Shown: positions 1 through 10,620, counted from the stretch's first letter. The stretch is DNA of 54,498 bases from Prochlorococcus sp. AG-679-M10 (GCA_003210655.1 QCUQ01000007.1:1-54498); one strand, 5' to 3'. Numbers and translations: made by a program. Notes: generated by a model from the sequence alone, not told the origin.

Positions 1-28
1 TGGAAGATGGCACGTAGAAACTTATTAA
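1..28 (+). CDS. petH: Ferredoxin-NADP reductase C-terminus (partial)
   Basis: The first 28 bases read in frame (from base 2) as GRWHVETY followed by TAA. WHVETY is the characteristic C-terminus of ferredoxin-NADP+ oxidoreductase, whose terminal Tyr stacks on the FAD. The enzyme passes electrons from photosystem I ferredoxin to NADP+. The rest of the gene lies before the window. petH followed by zwf and opcA on the same strand is a familiar Prochlorococcus order, linking NADPH supply by light and by the oxidative pentose phosphate pathway. The fragment is short, so the call rests on the tail motif and the context. Confidence 0.8.
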
Positions 29-140
29 ATTTTCATACAAATTTTTTTTAATAACTTAAAGACTTTTTTGGTTTAGACACAAAATGTAGCTAATTGGCCA
101 AAAAAAGACGATTTTACTTATATAAGACTTATAAATTCAT

Positions 141-1664
141 ATGCCCTCAACCTTAAGTAATCCTCTTAGATCAGGTTTGCGACAAGAAAGAGTGATCTCT
201 CCACAATGCCTAATAATATTTGGAGCTAGTGGAGATCTTACTCATAGGAAACTTATACCAGCCTTATTTGAACTTTATTTGCAAAGGAGGATTCCTAGTG
301 AATTCGCAATAGTTGGATGTGCAAGAAGGCCCTGGAGTGATGAAGATTTTAAGGAAAAAATGAAAGCTAAGTTAACTGATCAAATTTCTGAAAATGAGAA
401 GGAATGGGAACAGTTTTCAAATTATCTATTCTATGAACCAGTTGATTTGCAGCAAAGCGATCATGTTGTAAGACTTTCTAAAAGATTAAATGAAATTGAT
501 AAATTACAGGCTACACATGGAAATAAGACTTTTTACTTATCAGTATCTCCAAACTTCTATGGAAGCGGATGTAAGGCTCTAAAAGCTGCTGGATTACTTG
601 ATGATCCTAAGAAAAGTCGTATCGTTATTGAAAAACCCTTTGGAAGAGATTATTCAAGTGCTAAGAAATTAAATAAGATCGTTCAAAGTTGTGCAGATGA
701 AAGTCAGATATATCGAATAGATCATTATTTGGGGAAAGAGACTGTTCAAAACATACTGGTTATGAGGTTTGCTAATACTATTTTTGAACCTATATGGAAT
801 AGGAATTATATTTCAAGTGTACAAATAACATCATCGGAAACAGTTGGGGTCGAAGATAGAGCTGGTTATTATGAGAGCTCTGGGGCTTTAAGAGATATGC
901 TCCAAAATCATTTAACTCAAATGCTTGCTGTTACTGCAATGGAGCCTCCTGGTAAATTTGAACCTGAAGCAATAAGAAATGAAAAAGCAAAAGTTCTTCA
1001 AGCTTCAAAACTTGCCGATGAGAATGAACCTTGGAATTGCTGTATTAGAGGACAGTACGCAAAAGGAGGAAATAGTCTAAAAAGACTTAAAGGTTATAGA
1101 GAAGAAGATGGAGTAAATTTGAACAGCACAACAGAAACTTATATTGCTACAAAAGTATTTATTGATAATTGGAGATGGCAAGGAGTTCCTTTCTACTTAA
1201 GAACAGGCAAAAGACTACCAAAAAGACTTGGAGAAATTGTATTAACATTTAAAGATGTCCCAGTACATTTGTTTGAGTCAACAATAATTAATCCCGCGCC
1301 AAATCAGCTTATTCTTAGGATTCAGCCTAATGAAGGATCTACTTTTAAATTTGAAGTCAAATCACCTGGTTCTGGGATGAAATCAAGACCAGTTGAGATG
1401 GAATTTTCTTATGATGAATCTTTTGGAGAACCTTCTGATGAAGGTTATGTAAGGTTGTTAGCTGATGCTATGCTTTCTGACCCCACCTTGTTCACAAGAA
1501 GTGATGAGGTTGAAGCAGCTTGGAAACTTTATACACCGTTAATAGAATTAATGGAAGATGCTCCTTGGAAGTTACCTATTCATAAATACGAATCAATGAC
1601 TTGGGGACCTCCTGAGTCAGATCAATTACTATCCAAAGACAAGATTTTCTGGCGCAGACCTTAA
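141..1664 (+). CDS. zwf: Glucose-6-phosphate 1-dehydrogenase
   Basis: Oxidises glucose-6-phosphate to 6-phosphogluconolactone with NADP+, the entry step of the oxidative pentose phosphate pathway that supplies NADPH in the dark. The protein is 507 aa, normal for the family. The nucleotide-binding GASGDL is at residues 28-33, EKPFG at 164-168, and the substrate/catalytic signature RIDHYLGKE at 192-200 with its His at 195. It starts at ATG after a 112-bp AT-rich leader behind petH. The stop is only 7 bp before opcA, so the two are almost certainly co-transcribed. In cyanobacteria OpcA activates this enzyme. Confidence 0.97.
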   Translation: MPSTLSNPLRSGLRQERVISPQCLIIFGASGDLTHRKLIPALFELYLQRRIPSEFAIVGCARRPWSDEDFKEKMKAKLTDQISENEKEWEQFSNYLFYEPVDLQQSDHVVRLSKRLNEIDKLQATHGNKTFYLSVSPNFYGSGCKALKAAGLLDDPKKSRIVIEKPFGRDYSSAKKLNKIVQSCADESQIYRIDHYLGKETVQNILVMRFANTIFEPIWNRNYISSVQITSSETVGVEDRAGYYESSGALRDMLQNHLTQMLAVTAMEPPGKFEPEAIRNEKAKVLQASKLADENEPWNCCIRGQYAKGGNSLKRLKGYREEDGVNLNSTTETYIATKVFIDNWRWQGVPFYLRTGKRLPKRLGEIVLTFKDVPVHLFESTIINPAPNQLILRIQPNEGSTFKFEVKSPGSGMKSRPVEMEFSYDESFGEPSDEGYVRLLADAMLSDPTLFTRSDEVEAAWKLYTPLIELMEDAPWKLPIHKYESMTWGPPESDQLLSKDKIFWRRP

Positions 1665-1671
1665 CCTTATA

Positions 1672-2973
1672 ATGAAACCTCAATTAACACTTCAAACCCC
1701 ATTAGAGCTTCCTCATCAAGAAATATCTAATTATTTAAATCAATTATGGATTTCTGAAGATGAAGATAGCTCTGGAGCAAATACTTTTACGTTGATGGTC
1801 TGGCAGCCTGCATGGCTTGAACAATGTTTAGTTAAATCAGGCTTAATAAGTGGTCCAATTACTGGAACATTAAGTTCAGAGATAATTAATGTTGCTAAAA
1901 AAATCATTATAGATAAGGGATTATCACATACTACTTCTATATATAGTGAAGAGCTATTGACTTTATTGAAGGAAAATTTACTAAATAAAGATCATGAAGA
2001 CTTAAGAGGGCAATTCTTTGAATCTTCAATAAGCACTTTAAATCCTAGAAGATTAATTACATTAGCACCAACTTTAAATAAAGAATCAGAGATAAAAACT
2101 TTCGTATCTGCATATTGCCCACTTAGTGACAATACTATAACTCAACCTATATGTGGCGATTTAGTTGTTATCAGAGGTGATTCTAATTCTATTTACAAGG
2201 AAGGATTGAAAATTATTGATGACTTAACTATAAAAGATTTGCCTAAATGGTTATGGTGGAATGGCAGTCTTGATGAATCAAATGAAATTTTTAATTATCT
2301 TACTGATAAGGGCTTTCGATTAATTATTGATACTGCAAATGGGTCGCCCAAAAGATGCTTGAAAATCCTTTATCAATCAATAAAATCCAATAAGGCTATT
2401 AATGATTTAAATTGGGTTAGACTTAAAAGTTGGCGAGAATCATTAGCAATGATATTCGACCCTCCATCCAGGAGACCGATATTAGAGCATATCTCAGATA
2501 TAGATATAGATATAGCAGAAGGTAATTTTCTTCAAGCTTTACTTTTGATCTCTTGGATTAGTGACAAACTAGATTGGGAATTTTCAAAAATAGATAAAAA
2601 TGGGGAATATATTAAAATAGAATTTAATAGAAATAACGGTGAGATAATTTCGACATGTATAAACCCTGTACCTTTGGGAAATCCTAGTATTCATTCAGGC
2701 CAAGTAATCGGATTAAGGTTGATTTCCAAAATTAGTGAGGTTCGTAAAAACAATACGTGTGTAATTCTTGGCTGTGAATCTGTTGAATGTATGAGACTTG
2801 AAGCTGGAGGTATGGCTGATATGCAATTAATAGAGCAGGTTGTTCCAAACGCTTTTTCTTCATCAGAATTTGATGTAAGCAAGTTATTGGGAAGTAGTAG
2901 AGGAAATACTAGCCCACTTTTTGAAAATGCTATTAAGGTCGCGGTTCAAATATTTAATGGTTTTGATAAATAA
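1672..2973 (+). CDS. opcA: G6PDH assembly/allosteric effector protein OpcA
   Basis: A 433-aa protein directly downstream of zwf (7-bp gap). OpcA is the cyanobacterial effector needed for full glucose-6-phosphate dehydrogenase activity and links it to thioredoxin redox control. Length, position and the C-terminal segment with a Cys pair (CVILGCESVEC region, around residues 363-373) fit the family. It is a soluble cytoplasmic protein with no signal or membrane segment. The zwf-opcA pair points to one function: adjusting the oxidative pentose phosphate pathway between light and dark. Confidence 0.92.
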   Translation: MKPQLTLQTPLELPHQEISNYLNQLWISEDEDSSGANTFTLMVWQPAWLEQCLVKSGLISGPITGTLSSEIINVAKKIIIDKGLSHTTSIYSEELLTLLKENLLNKDHEDLRGQFFESSISTLNPRRLITLAPTLNKESEIKTFVSAYCPLSDNTITQPICGDLVVIRGDSNSIYKEGLKIIDDLTIKDLPKWLWWNGSLDESNEIFNYLTDKGFRLIIDTANGSPKRCLKILYQSIKSNKAINDLNWVRLKSWRESLAMIFDPPSRRPILEHISDIDIDIAEGNFLQALLLISWISDKLDWEFSKIDKNGEYIKIEFNRNNGEIISTCINPVPLGNPSIHSGQVIGLRLISKISEVRKNNTCVILGCESVECMRLEAGGMADMQLIEQVVPNAFSSSEFDVSKLLGSSRGNTSPLFENAIKVAVQIFNGFDK

Positions 2974-2983
2974 AAGTAATTAA

Positions 2984-4378
2984 ATGCCTTGTGTAATATC
3001 TTCTCCCTCAACTGATAGTGGCAAAACTACTTTATCTCTGTTGATTTCTTGTTGGGCTTTTTCAAAAGGGATAAAAGTACAAACTTTCAAGGTAGGACCA
3101 GATTATCTTGATCAACAACAACTTAGTTCAATTGGCCAACCTATCTGTCGGAATTTAGATATTTTTTTAAGTGGTGAAGAATGGGTTAAAAAAAATTTTT
3201 TAAAACATTCTTTGAATTATCAATTCTCATTAATAGAAGGGGCTATGGGTCTTTATGATGGATTAGGTGCAACTGCCTATTCAAGTACTGCGAATGTTGC
3301 CAAACTTCTTGATACTCCAATAATTTTTATTGTTAATGCTAGAGGTCAAGTAACTTCTCTTCTTCCAACAATTAGAGGTTTTAGAGATTTTGATAATGAA
3401 TTATCAATAAAAGGAATTATATTTAACAATGTCAATTCAGATAGACATAAAAGACTAATTAGAGAAGTTTTTGAAAATGAAGATATCGAAATCCTTGGGT
3501 TTTTACCTTTTGATTCAAAAATAAATGTTAATAAAGCTAATTTAGGTTTAATTTCTCCATTTGATAGTGATAGAAAAATTGATGTTGATTATTTTGCAAG
3601 TTATGCTGAAGAAAATCTTGATGTTGATTCTCTCTTTAAATTTCTGAAATCTCCTACAAAAAAAAATATATTAAATACCACTATTAGTAAAGATTTTAAA
3701 ATAGATAAAAAGAAACCTATCGCAATTGCAGAAGATAAAATCTTTCATTTTCAATACCCTGAAACGAAGGAGTTTCTTGATGAAATAGGAATTCCAATAA
3801 TTTCATGGAGCATTTTTAATAATGAAGAAATTCCAAATGAGGCTTCATCTTTAATTATTCCAGGAGGTTTTCCTGAAAAATATGCTAAACATATAAGTGA
3901 TTCAGATAAAAGCTTAAAGTCCTTGAGAGAATTTCGTAAAAAAGGATTTATTTATGCAGAATGTGGTGGAATGATGATTTTAGGAGACTTTATAAAAGAT
4001 GAAAATGGTAATAATCATAAAATGAGCGGAATACTACCTTTTAAATCAAAAAGAAGTAATTTGTCGGTAGGTTATAGATATATAAAGGGTTTAAAAGACT
4101 CTCCAATAATTAAACAAAATCAATCTCTTAGAGGACATGAATTTCACTATTGGGAAGTTGAACGTTCCTCCTCAGAATTTGATTTAAAAAAAAATGATTA
4201 TCAGAGACATTTATCTCCTCCATGGAAAATTAAATCGTGGGAGACTAAATTTAAAAATGAAGGTTGGTCAGATAAAAAGTTACATGCAAGTTGGATTCAT
4301 TTACATTTACCAAGTTGCCCAGAAGCTGCAAAAAACTTCATAGATGCTACTCAATTTAATTATTCTAAAGATTCTTAA
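2984..4378 (+). CDS. cobB: Cobyrinic acid a,c-diamide synthase
   Basis: ATP- and glutamine-dependent amidation of the a and c side chains of cobyrinic acid in corrinoid (B12-type cofactor) synthesis. The 464-aa protein has an N-terminal DTBS-like P-loop (SPSTDSGKTT, residues 7-16) and a C-terminal class I glutamine amidotransferase domain with nucleophile Cys327 in AECGGMM. Both domains are intact. It lies 10 bp after opcA and may be read through from it. The 3' end overlaps the convergent DUF212 gene by 4 bp. Prochlorococcus makes its own corrinoid for methionine synthase and ribonucleotide reductase, which fits. Confidence 0.93.
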   Translation: MPCVISSPSTDSGKTTLSLLISCWAFSKGIKVQTFKVGPDYLDQQQLSSIGQPICRNLDIFLSGEEWVKKNFLKHSLNYQFSLIEGAMGLYDGLGATAYSSTANVAKLLDTPIIFIVNARGQVTSLLPTIRGFRDFDNELSIKGIIFNNVNSDRHKRLIREVFENEDIEILGFLPFDSKINVNKANLGLISPFDSDRKIDVDYFASYAEENLDVDSLFKFLKSPTKKNILNTTISKDFKIDKKKPIAIAEDKIFHFQYPETKEFLDEIGIPIISWSIFNNEEIPNEASSLIIPGGFPEKYAKHISDSDKSLKSLREFRKKGFIYAECGGMMILGDFIKDENGNNHKMSGILPFKSKRSNLSVGYRYIKGLKDSPIIKQNQSLRGHEFHYWEVERSSSEFDLKKNDYQRHLSPPWKIKSWETKFKNEGWSDKKLHASWIHLHLPSCPEAAKNFIDATQFNYSKDS

Positions 4379-4854
4379 TTTAATAGCAAATCAATGATAT
4401 TGCGAGGAGAACCTATAAAAACAATTCCTGGTAATGTTATTAGGGGACCTAAAAGACTTCCTACAATAACCTCGAATTTTGTGTGACCAAGAGTTTCTTT
4501 TAAAGCAACTTGAGATTTAGGATCTAATTTTTTTGATAGTTTGTTAATTTCTGCAGCCTGAATACCGGCTGATTTCCTAACCCCACTGGCGTCGTACATA
4601 ACAATTAGTGAAAGTGCAATCGCTAATGCAAATATTGGGTTATCAAAGCCTAATTGAAAACCTATTCCTGACGCGGTACCTGTTATTAAAGCAGAATGAC
4701 TTGAGGGCATTCCTCCTGTCTCAAACATAATTCCAATTCTAATCTTTCCTGTTGAAAAAAAATTAAATATAATTTTTAAAAATTGAGCTATTAAACAAGA
4801 TAATAAACTCCAGAAAAGAACTGAATTATCTAAGAAAGCTGAAAACTCTGACAT
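4375..4854 (-). CDS. Divergent PAP2 family (DUF212) membrane protein
   Basis: 159-aa integral membrane protein with about four hydrophobic helices. The family signature GGMPSSHSALITGTASGIG is at about residues 46-65, followed by YDASGVRKSAGIQA. DUF212 proteins resemble the acid phosphatase/vanadium haloperoxidase (PAP2) fold; the substrate is unknown. It lies 14 bp downstream of the GGPP synthase gene on the same strand, so it may be in its operon, and a role in prenyl-diphosphate or lipid-phosphate metabolism is a possible inference. Confidence 0.85.
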   Translation of the reverse strand: MSEFSAFLDNSVLFWSLLSCLIAQFLKIIFNFFSTGKIRIGIMFETGGMPSSHSALITGTASGIGFQLGFDNPIFALAIALSLIVMYDASGVRKSAGIQAAEINKLSKKLDPKSQVALKETLGHTKFEVIVGSLLGPLITLPGIVFIGSPRNIIDLLLN

Positions 4855-4868
4855 AAGTTATATACTTT

Positions 4869-5771
4869 TCACCTATCTCTATTTGTAATAAAATCAGCTA
4901 ATGAGATTAAATATTTTGCATTTAAACCCCAAGGCTCAATTGCTTTCTTAGCTTTGTCCACTAAATCGAAAGCTTTTTTCTTTGATTCTTCCAATCCAAG
5001 TAATTTTGGATATGTAGTTTTATCTGCCAAAAGATCTTTACCTGCTGTTTTACCAAGCTTTTCACTGCTTGAGGTTAAATCAAGGATGTCATCTATTATT
5101 TGGAATGCTAAACCAATTCCCTCTGCATATGTAGTTAGGGCCTTTAATAATTCTTCATTAGCTCCGGCAATCATCGCACCAGTTCTTACACAAGCTTTCA
5201 GTAAAGCACCAGTCTTATGAAGATGAATATACTCAAGGGTTTCGAGGTCAACTTCTTTCCCTTCACATTCTAGATCGACAACTTGACCTCCAACTAGTCC
5301 AGGGGCTCCTGCTACTCGAGAAAGTTCCCCAACTACATTTAATAATCTATTCGGATCCACACCTGGACTTCTTAATGAGACCATTTCAAAGGCTCTCGTT
5401 AATAATGCGTCACCAGCCAGGATAGCTAAGGCATCTCCATAAACTTTATGATTAGTAGGTCTGCCTCTCCTCAAGTCGTCATTATCCATAGCAGGTAAAT
5501 CATCATGTATTAGTGACATGGTATGAATCATTTCTATGGCAACTGCTGTAGGAATAGCTAGAGAGGGTTCCCCTCCTGCTAGTGAACAAGATGCTAGACA
5601 TAAAATTGGACGTATTCTTTTACCTCCAGCTAGGAGAGAATATCTCATTGATTCTCTAAGTATTTCTGGATTCTCTGGGCCTAAGGAGAAATCAAGTGCT
5701 TCTTCTACGACCATTTTTGTGTCTTTTAAATATTTATCAAAATCAGAAATATTTTCGATAACTTCTGTCAT
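4869..5771 (-). CDS. crtE: Geranylgeranyl diphosphate synthase
   Basis: Trans-prenyltransferase that builds geranylgeranyl diphosphate from IPP and allylic diphosphates, precursor of carotenoids, the chlorophyll phytyl tail and quinones. The 300-aa protein has both Asp-rich motifs: DDLPAMDND at residues 90-98 and IIDDILD at 225-231. GGKRIRP (49-55) is the IPP-binding signature. It starts at ATG and lies 36 bp downstream of folD on the same strand. An FPP-synthase (ispA) label is possible because chain length cannot be read surely, but cyanobacteria usually use this one enzyme for C20. Confidence 0.93.
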   Translation of the reverse strand: MTEVIENISDFDKYLKDTKMVVEEALDFSLGPENPEILRESMRYSLLAGGKRIRPILCLASCSLAGGEPSLAIPTAVAIEMIHTMSLIHDDLPAMDNDDLRRGRPTNHKVYGDALAILAGDALLTRAFEMVSLRSPGVDPNRLLNVVGELSRVAGAPGLVGGQVVDLECEGKEVDLETLEYIHLHKTGALLKACVRTGAMIAGANEELLKALTTYAEGIGLAFQIIDDILDLTSSSEKLGKTAGKDLLADKTTYPKLLGLEESKKKAFDLVDKAKKAIEPWGLNAKYLISLADFITNRDR

Positions 5772-5807
5772 TTTTTCGTTAAGTAATGTTTTTCTGCCTC
5801 GTGGGTT

Positions 5808-6704
5808 TCATGGCAGGAGGTTATTAAGAGTTGATGATAAACCAAATTGTTTTTGCCAGCTGAAAATAGTATTCACTAGTAACATTGTTACTGTCATTGG
5901 TCCAACACCCCCAGGTACAGGTGTGTAAGCAAATACTTTGGGAATGACATCTTCTAATAATACATCCCCACATAATCTGGTTTTGCTTTTATCAGTACTT
6001 GTTAATCTATGAATTCCAACATCAATAATTACAGCACCCTCCTTAACAAAACTTGAGTCTACGAGATTAGGTTTTCCTGCAGCAGCAATTAATATATCCG
6101 CTTCCTTACATATTTTATTTAAATTTATAGTTTTTGAATGCGTCATTGTTACCGTCCCATTTAGGTTTAACAACATAAGAGATAAGGGTTTCCCAACTAA
6201 AAGACTTCTACCAATAACTACAATATTCTTCCCTTCAATTATTATATTTTGGGATCTTAGTAAATTTATAATCCCAGCTGGTGTACAAGATCTCATTGCA
6301 GATTCATTTTTTACTAACTTTCCAATATTTTTTTCATTCAATCCATCTACATCTTTTTCTGGATTGATGAAACTTATCAATTTTTGCTCATCAAATTTCT
6401 TTGGTATGGGAAGTTGTAGTAACATTCCATCAATATTATTATCGAGGTTTAACTTATTTATTAATTGTTCAACTTCTTTTTGCTCTACTGTTTCTTTTAG
6501 ATGAAAAATAAAACTTTCTATACCAACTCTAGAACAAGCTTTTTCTTTGTTTTTAACATAAACCCCGCTCGCGGGATCTTCCCCTATTCTTATTACAGCC
6601 AAACCAGGGTTTCTTTTTACAGTTGTTTTATTAAGATAAATATAATTTTTTAATTTTTCTTCGATTTCTAAAGATAATTTTTTACCATCTAGTTTTAATG
6701 ACAT
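5808..6704 (-). CDS. folD: Bifunctional methylenetetrahydrofolate dehydrogenase/cyclohydrolase
   Basis: Interconverts 5,10-methylene-, methenyl- and 10-formyl-tetrahydrofolate, feeding one-carbon units to purine and fMet synthesis. At 298 aa it has the YVKNK active-site block (49-53), the [14 protein letters not shown] nucleotide-binding segment and the C-terminal PGGVGPMT (264-271). The start is the ATG at the right end, preceded by a short AT-rich gap from the divergent HD phosphohydrolase gene. GGPP synthase and DUF212 genes follow on the same strand. Confidence 0.95.
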   Translation of the reverse strand: MSLKLDGKKLSLEIEEKLKNYIYLNKTTVKRNPGLAVIRIGEDPASGVYVKNKEKACSRVGIESFIFHLKETVEQKEVEQLINKLNLDNNIDGMLLQLPIPKKFDEQKLISFINPEKDVDGLNEKNIGKLVKNESAMRSCTPAGIINLLRSQNIIIEGKNIVVIGRSLLVGKPLSLMLLNLNGTVTMTHSKTINLNKICKEADILIAAAGKPNLVDSSFVKEGAVIIDVGIHRLTSTDKSKTRLCGDVLLEDVIPKVFAYTPVPGGVGPMTVTMLLVNTIFSWQKQFGLSSTLNNLLP

Positions 6705-6778
6705 TTTGAAAAACTTCTCCTTTTTATTCCTAGCATGCCTATAATTTTAGATTAATCAATTAGATTTAATTATATTCT

Positions 6779-8251
6779 GTGCAAAACCCTACAAGTTTTC
6801 TGAAAAAATTAAGATACTTTTGGAAAAGAAGTCAATTTCCAGTCCAGGGTCCTATTGAAATTTCAACAGTAGATAAATTAATCATATTCCTAATATGTAT
6901 TGTTATTTCTATAATTTCTTCCTATAAAATACTCCTGGTTCCATCTTTAGAAATTTCAGATATCTTTTCTTGGGGTGTGACTTTTGCTGAAGTCTTATTT
7001 GTTTGTGGATTTTTAATACTAATTTCTAGAAAAGAAAATCCAAACATTAATTCAAGACAAATCCTCTTAATTGTTGCACTTCTGTTAATTGTTCAAATGA
7101 TAAAAAATATATTTGGATCTGGACTTAGTCCTTTATCGATTATCGTACCTCCTGCTTTAATTATTTCTCAAGGTATGGGAACAATTACTGCTCTAGCTTG
7201 GGTTTCAATAGCAAGTCTAAGCTGGCCTGATTCTTTAACGAATATTAATAGTAACCTATTACTTATAACCTTGATTTGTGCATGCATCGTTTCAGTTCTT
7301 GGAGGGAAGATAAGAAGTCGAGCTCAATTACTTCAACTTTCTATATTTGTTCCAATAGGGGCATTGATTTCTCAATGGATATTAATTGGAAATGAAGAAT
7401 ATTCCTTAGTAGATAAGCAAGAAATTTTAACTTCGAACAGCAAAATATTTTCTGATTCCTTCTTATTAGCAATAATAATGCTTATTACAATATTATTTAT
7501 TCCTATTTTTGAGTCAATATTTGGATTGTTAACCAAGGCAAGATTATTAGAATTGGCTGATAAAGAAAAACCTCTCATTAGAAGACTCTCTATTGAAGCT
7601 CCAGGTACTTTTGAACATACTTTATTGATATGTGGACTAGCTGAAGAGGCAACAAGAATGATAGGAGGTGATATTGATCTTATTAAAACGGGTTCTCTTT
7701 ATCATGATGTTGGGAAATTACATGCCCCAAATTGGTTTATTGAGAATCAAGACGGGTCGAAAAATCCTCATGATGAAATAGATGATCCCTTAAAAAGTGC
7801 GGAGGTTTTACAAGCCCACGTAGATGAAGGTCTGAAGTTTGCAAGAAAAAATAGACTACCAAAACCTATAGCTAATTTCATCCCAGAACATCAAGGAACC
7901 CTAAAAATGGGATATTTTCTTAATAAGGCTGAAGAGAAAAAACTAAATTTCAATGAGAGCGATTTTAGATATAAAGGTCCTATCCCTCAATCTAAAGAAA
8001 CAGCTATATTGATGCTTGCTGATGGATGTGAAGCTGCATTAAGAGCAATGGATATTAATGCTTCTGGTAATGAAGCATTAGAAACAATATCTAAAATAGT
8101 TAATTCAAGAAAAGTTGATGGCCAATTAAAGGATAGTAATCTTTCCAAAGGAGAAATTTTTCTTATAAAAAAATCCTTTTTGAATGTCTGGAAAAGAATA
8201 AGACATAGACGAATTCAATATCCAACAACAAAAAATAACACTTTTTCTTAA
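6779..8251 (+). CDS. 7TM-HD family phosphohydrolase (PgpH-like, possible c-di-AMP phosphodiesterase)
   Basis: 490-aa membrane protein beginning at GTG. About six or seven hydrophobic helices fill residues 30-250, and a cytoplasmic HD domain follows: FEHTLL with His280, then YHDVGK with His309-Asp310. This layout is that of the 7TM-HD/HDIG phosphohydrolases. Characterised members such as Listeria PgpH hydrolyse cyclic di-AMP, so this is a candidate for that role here, but the substrate is inferred. It lacks the long extracellular 7TMR-HDED domain of PgpH, so the N-terminus is shorter. It is divergent from folD and convergent with the small membrane protein gene after it. Confidence 0.88.
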   Translation: MQNPTSFLKKLRYFWKRSQFPVQGPIEISTVDKLIIFLICIVISIISSYKILLVPSLEISDIFSWGVTFAEVLFVCGFLILISRKENPNINSRQILLIVALLLIVQMIKNIFGSGLSPLSIIVPPALIISQGMGTITALAWVSIASLSWPDSLTNINSNLLLITLICACIVSVLGGKIRSRAQLLQLSIFVPIGALISQWILIGNEEYSLVDKQEILTSNSKIFSDSFLLAIIMLITILFIPIFESIFGLLTKARLLELADKEKPLIRRLSIEAPGTFEHTLLICGLAEEATRMIGGDIDLIKTGSLYHDVGKLHAPNWFIENQDGSKNPHDEIDDPLKSAEVLQAHVDEGLKFARKNRLPKPIANFIPEHQGTLKMGYFLNKAEEKKLNFNESDFRYKGPIPQSKETAILMLADGCEAALRAMDINASGNEALETISKIVNSRKVDGQLKDSNLSKGEIFLIKKSFLNVWKRIRHRRIQYPTTKNNTFS

Positions 8252-8262
8252 TTTAGTAAGTT

Positions 8263-8655
8263 TTATAATCTAATATTTCTTCGATGTTGCGGATTGCACC
8301 AATATATAAGTGCCAAAATACCAAATAAAGCAGATAAAAGTGTAAAACCACCAATTCCAAAAATATCTTTAAGAGTGACTAATCGAAAAACAGAATATGG
8401 AGCTGTCCCAGTAATTAGCATTGAAAGAGATACCAGGGTTAAGGTAACTCCCCATTTCTTCTCAGCTAAAAGAGCAGAAGAAGAGACTATTCCAACTATT
8501 GCTGCAGGCCAACCAAGGCTTATAGCTAATGTAATATTAGCCACTTTTAAAGGAGGTCCATAACTTACTATTAAAGCGATTATAGGTAAAGCAATGATAT
8601 TGCCTATCAAACCAACCCATGCAAGAGTCCAATACCCAAATAACCTTTCTCTCAT
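8263..8655 (-). CDS. Conserved four-helix membrane protein, unknown function
   Basis: 130-aa, very hydrophobic protein with about four membrane helices and a short basic C-terminus. No catalytic motif is visible and I do not recognise a named family. It starts at ATG and ends 11 bp from the convergent HD phosphohydrolase gene. leuA lies upstream across about 90 bp on the same strand, so they could share a transcript. Confidence 0.8.
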   Translation of the reverse strand: MRERLFGYWTLAWVGLIGNIIALPIIALIVSYGPPLKVANITLAISLGWPAAIVGIVSSSALLAEKKWGVTLTLVSLSMLITGTAPYSVFRLVTLKDIFGIGGFTLLSALFGILALIYWCNPQHRRNIRL

Positions 8656-8743
8656 TCTTTATATGATAAATATAAAATTAAAGCTTCAATCTACATTATT
8701 ATGTTACTGCTTCTTAGCTAAACTTAATAATCTCAAAATTATC

Positions 8744-10384
8744 TTAATTCTTGGGATTTGATAATGTCTTTTTTTTATTATTTTCTAAATTATCAAATTG
8801 AGGATGAATAGAGTTTTTCTTCTCTGAAAATATAAGCCTGTTTAAAGCATTAACAAATGCATTTGCAGCAGCAACTACTACGTCTGTATCAGCAGAATGT
8901 CCTGAATATATTTTGTTATTGTTTCTAATTCTTATAGTAACTTCTCCTAATGCATCTATCCCTTCCGTTACAGATTTCACTGAAAACTCTATTAGCTCAT
9001 TAGGAACTTTAGCTAATTCATTTAGTGCTTCGCAAACTGCATCTACAGGACCAGTACCTATTGCAACAGCAGTGTCTTCTGTATGATCTTCTGTATTTAA
9101 AAGAGTTACTGTAGCGGTAGGCTTGGAGGTGCTGCCGCAACTAACTTGAACATGGCTTAGTTGAAATTTAGATTCCGGAAGTTGAACCTGTTCACTAACT
9201 ATAGCTTCTAAATCTCTATCAGTAATTTCTCGTTTTCTATCAGCCAGATCTTTGAAACGAGCAAAAGCGTCATTTAAGTCTTCTCGACTTAAATCGTATC
9301 CCATCTCTTCCAATCTTGCTCTAACAGCACTTCTTCCACTAAGCTTCCCTAATGAAATTTTATTATCATTCAAACCAACAGTTTTTGCGTCAATAATTTC
9401 ATATGTAAGTCTATTTTTTAGCACTCCATCCTGATGAATTCCTGACTCATGAGCAAAAGCATTTGCTCCAACAATTGCCTTATTAGGCTGAACATTCATC
9501 CCAGTCAAGTTGGATACTAATCGAGAAGTTTTTGTTATTTCTTCTGTTCTTATAGCAGTAAGCGGAGTGGGTGAATCTGCACTTCTTCCAAAAAAACTAT
9601 TAAAAAAACTTTTCCTCACATGTAAAGCCATTACTAGTTCCTCTAAGGATGCATTACCTGCTCTTTCACCTATCCCGTTTATAGTACACTCGAGTTGCCT
9701 AGCTCCATTCTTTGCTGCCTCTAGAAAATTAGCAACAGCTAAACCTAAATCATTATGACCATGAACTGAAATAACAGCTTCGTCAATATTTTGAACATTT
9801 TTATTAATATCATAAATAAGCTTTCCAAATTCACTTGGAGTTGTGAACCCAACAGTATCTGGAATATTAATAGTTGTAGCGCCTGATGATATTGCTAGTT
9901 GAATTACTTCATAAAGAAATTCAGGATCACTCCTTGAAGCATCTTCACAAGAGAATTCAATATCATCAACCAATGATTTAGCATAACTAACCATTTCGGG
10001 AACTATACAAAGAACATCTTTTCTTGTTTTTCTAAGTTTATGTTTTAGATGGATATCGCTGGTAGCTATAAAAGTATGTATCCTTTTTTTAGGGGCAGGG
10101 CTTATAGCTTCATAACAAGCTTTTATATCATTTTTAGATGCCCTAGCTAAACCACAGATTATTGGACCATTTTCTCCTCCAACTACTTCCGCAATTTTAT
10201 TGACTGCTTTAAAATCTCCATTACTAGCAAACGGAAATCCTGCTTCAATAACATCTACTCCTAATCTTGCAAGTTGATTTGCAATTGCAAGCTTCTCCTC
10301 AAGATTTAAACTTGCACCAGGAGATTGTTCACCATCTCTCAATGTTGTATCAAAGATCAATATCCTGCCTGGATCTTTGGACAT
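8744..10384 (-). CDS. leuA: 2-isopropylmalate synthase
   Basis: Condenses acetyl-CoA with 2-oxoisovalerate, the first committed step of leucine synthesis. The 546-aa protein has the HMG-CoA-lyase-like N-terminal barrel signature [15 protein letters not shown] (12-26) and the metal-binding [14 protein letters not shown] block. A C-terminal LeuA regulatory domain follows, which gives leucine feedback inhibition. The last 25 or so residues are a polar Asn/Lys-rich tail beyond the usual domain end. The start ATG faces a 236-bp AT-rich gap shared with the divergent GH57 gene. Confidence 0.96.
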   Translation of the reverse strand: MSKDPGRILIFDTTLRDGEQSPGASLNLEEKLAIANQLARLGVDVIEAGFPFASNGDFKAVNKIAEVVGGENGPIICGLARASKNDIKACYEAISPAPKKRIHTFIATSDIHLKHKLRKTRKDVLCIVPEMVSYAKSLVDDIEFSCEDASRSDPEFLYEVIQLAISSGATTINIPDTVGFTTPSEFGKLIYDINKNVQNIDEAVISVHGHNDLGLAVANFLEAAKNGARQLECTINGIGERAGNASLEELVMALHVRKSFFNSFFGRSADSPTPLTAIRTEEITKTSRLVSNLTGMNVQPNKAIVGANAFAHESGIHQDGVLKNRLTYEIIDAKTVGLNDNKISLGKLSGRSAVRARLEEMGYDLSREDLNDAFARFKDLADRKREITDRDLEAIVSEQVQLPESKFQLSHVQVSCGSTSKPTATVTLLNTEDHTEDTAVAIGTGPVDAVCEALNELAKVPNELIEFSVKSVTEGIDALGEVTIRIRNNNKIYSGHSADTDVVVAAANAFVNALNRLIFSEKKNSIHPQFDNLENNKKKTLSNPKN

Positions 10385-10620
10385 TTGTTCAATACGATTA
10401 TTCTTATATTAAGCCAATTAAAAAAAAATTACTAGATATGGTTAAATTATTCTAACCGTTTTTAAGAAGTCTCCAATTATTATTGGTTGAATTTTTATAA
10501 ATAAAAAGCATCTACATTTATTAAATAAAGTATTCTTTATAAAAAAATAAATAATTAAATACATGCTTAAAGGTAAATTTTGAATATTTTAAAACGTTTA
10601 ATCTTAAATTATAAAAAACT
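10385..10620. other. Intergenic gap between leuA and GH57 gene
   Basis: 236 bp, strongly AT-rich, between divergent starts. It must carry promoters for leuA (leftward) and the GH57 gene (rightward), but no single -10/-35 pair or operator stands out by eye. No plausible small ORF or hairpin terminator is seen. Confidence 0.6.

Noticed and set aside
2501-2519. Short GATATA repeat in opcA
   Set aside because: It encodes an Ile-Asp run within the conserved frame; low-complexity codons, not a repeat element.
5536-5928. 130-aa rightward frame opposite GGPP synthase and folD
   Set aside because: It lies wholly over two well-recognised genes on the other strand and has no family-like sequence; a shadow frame.
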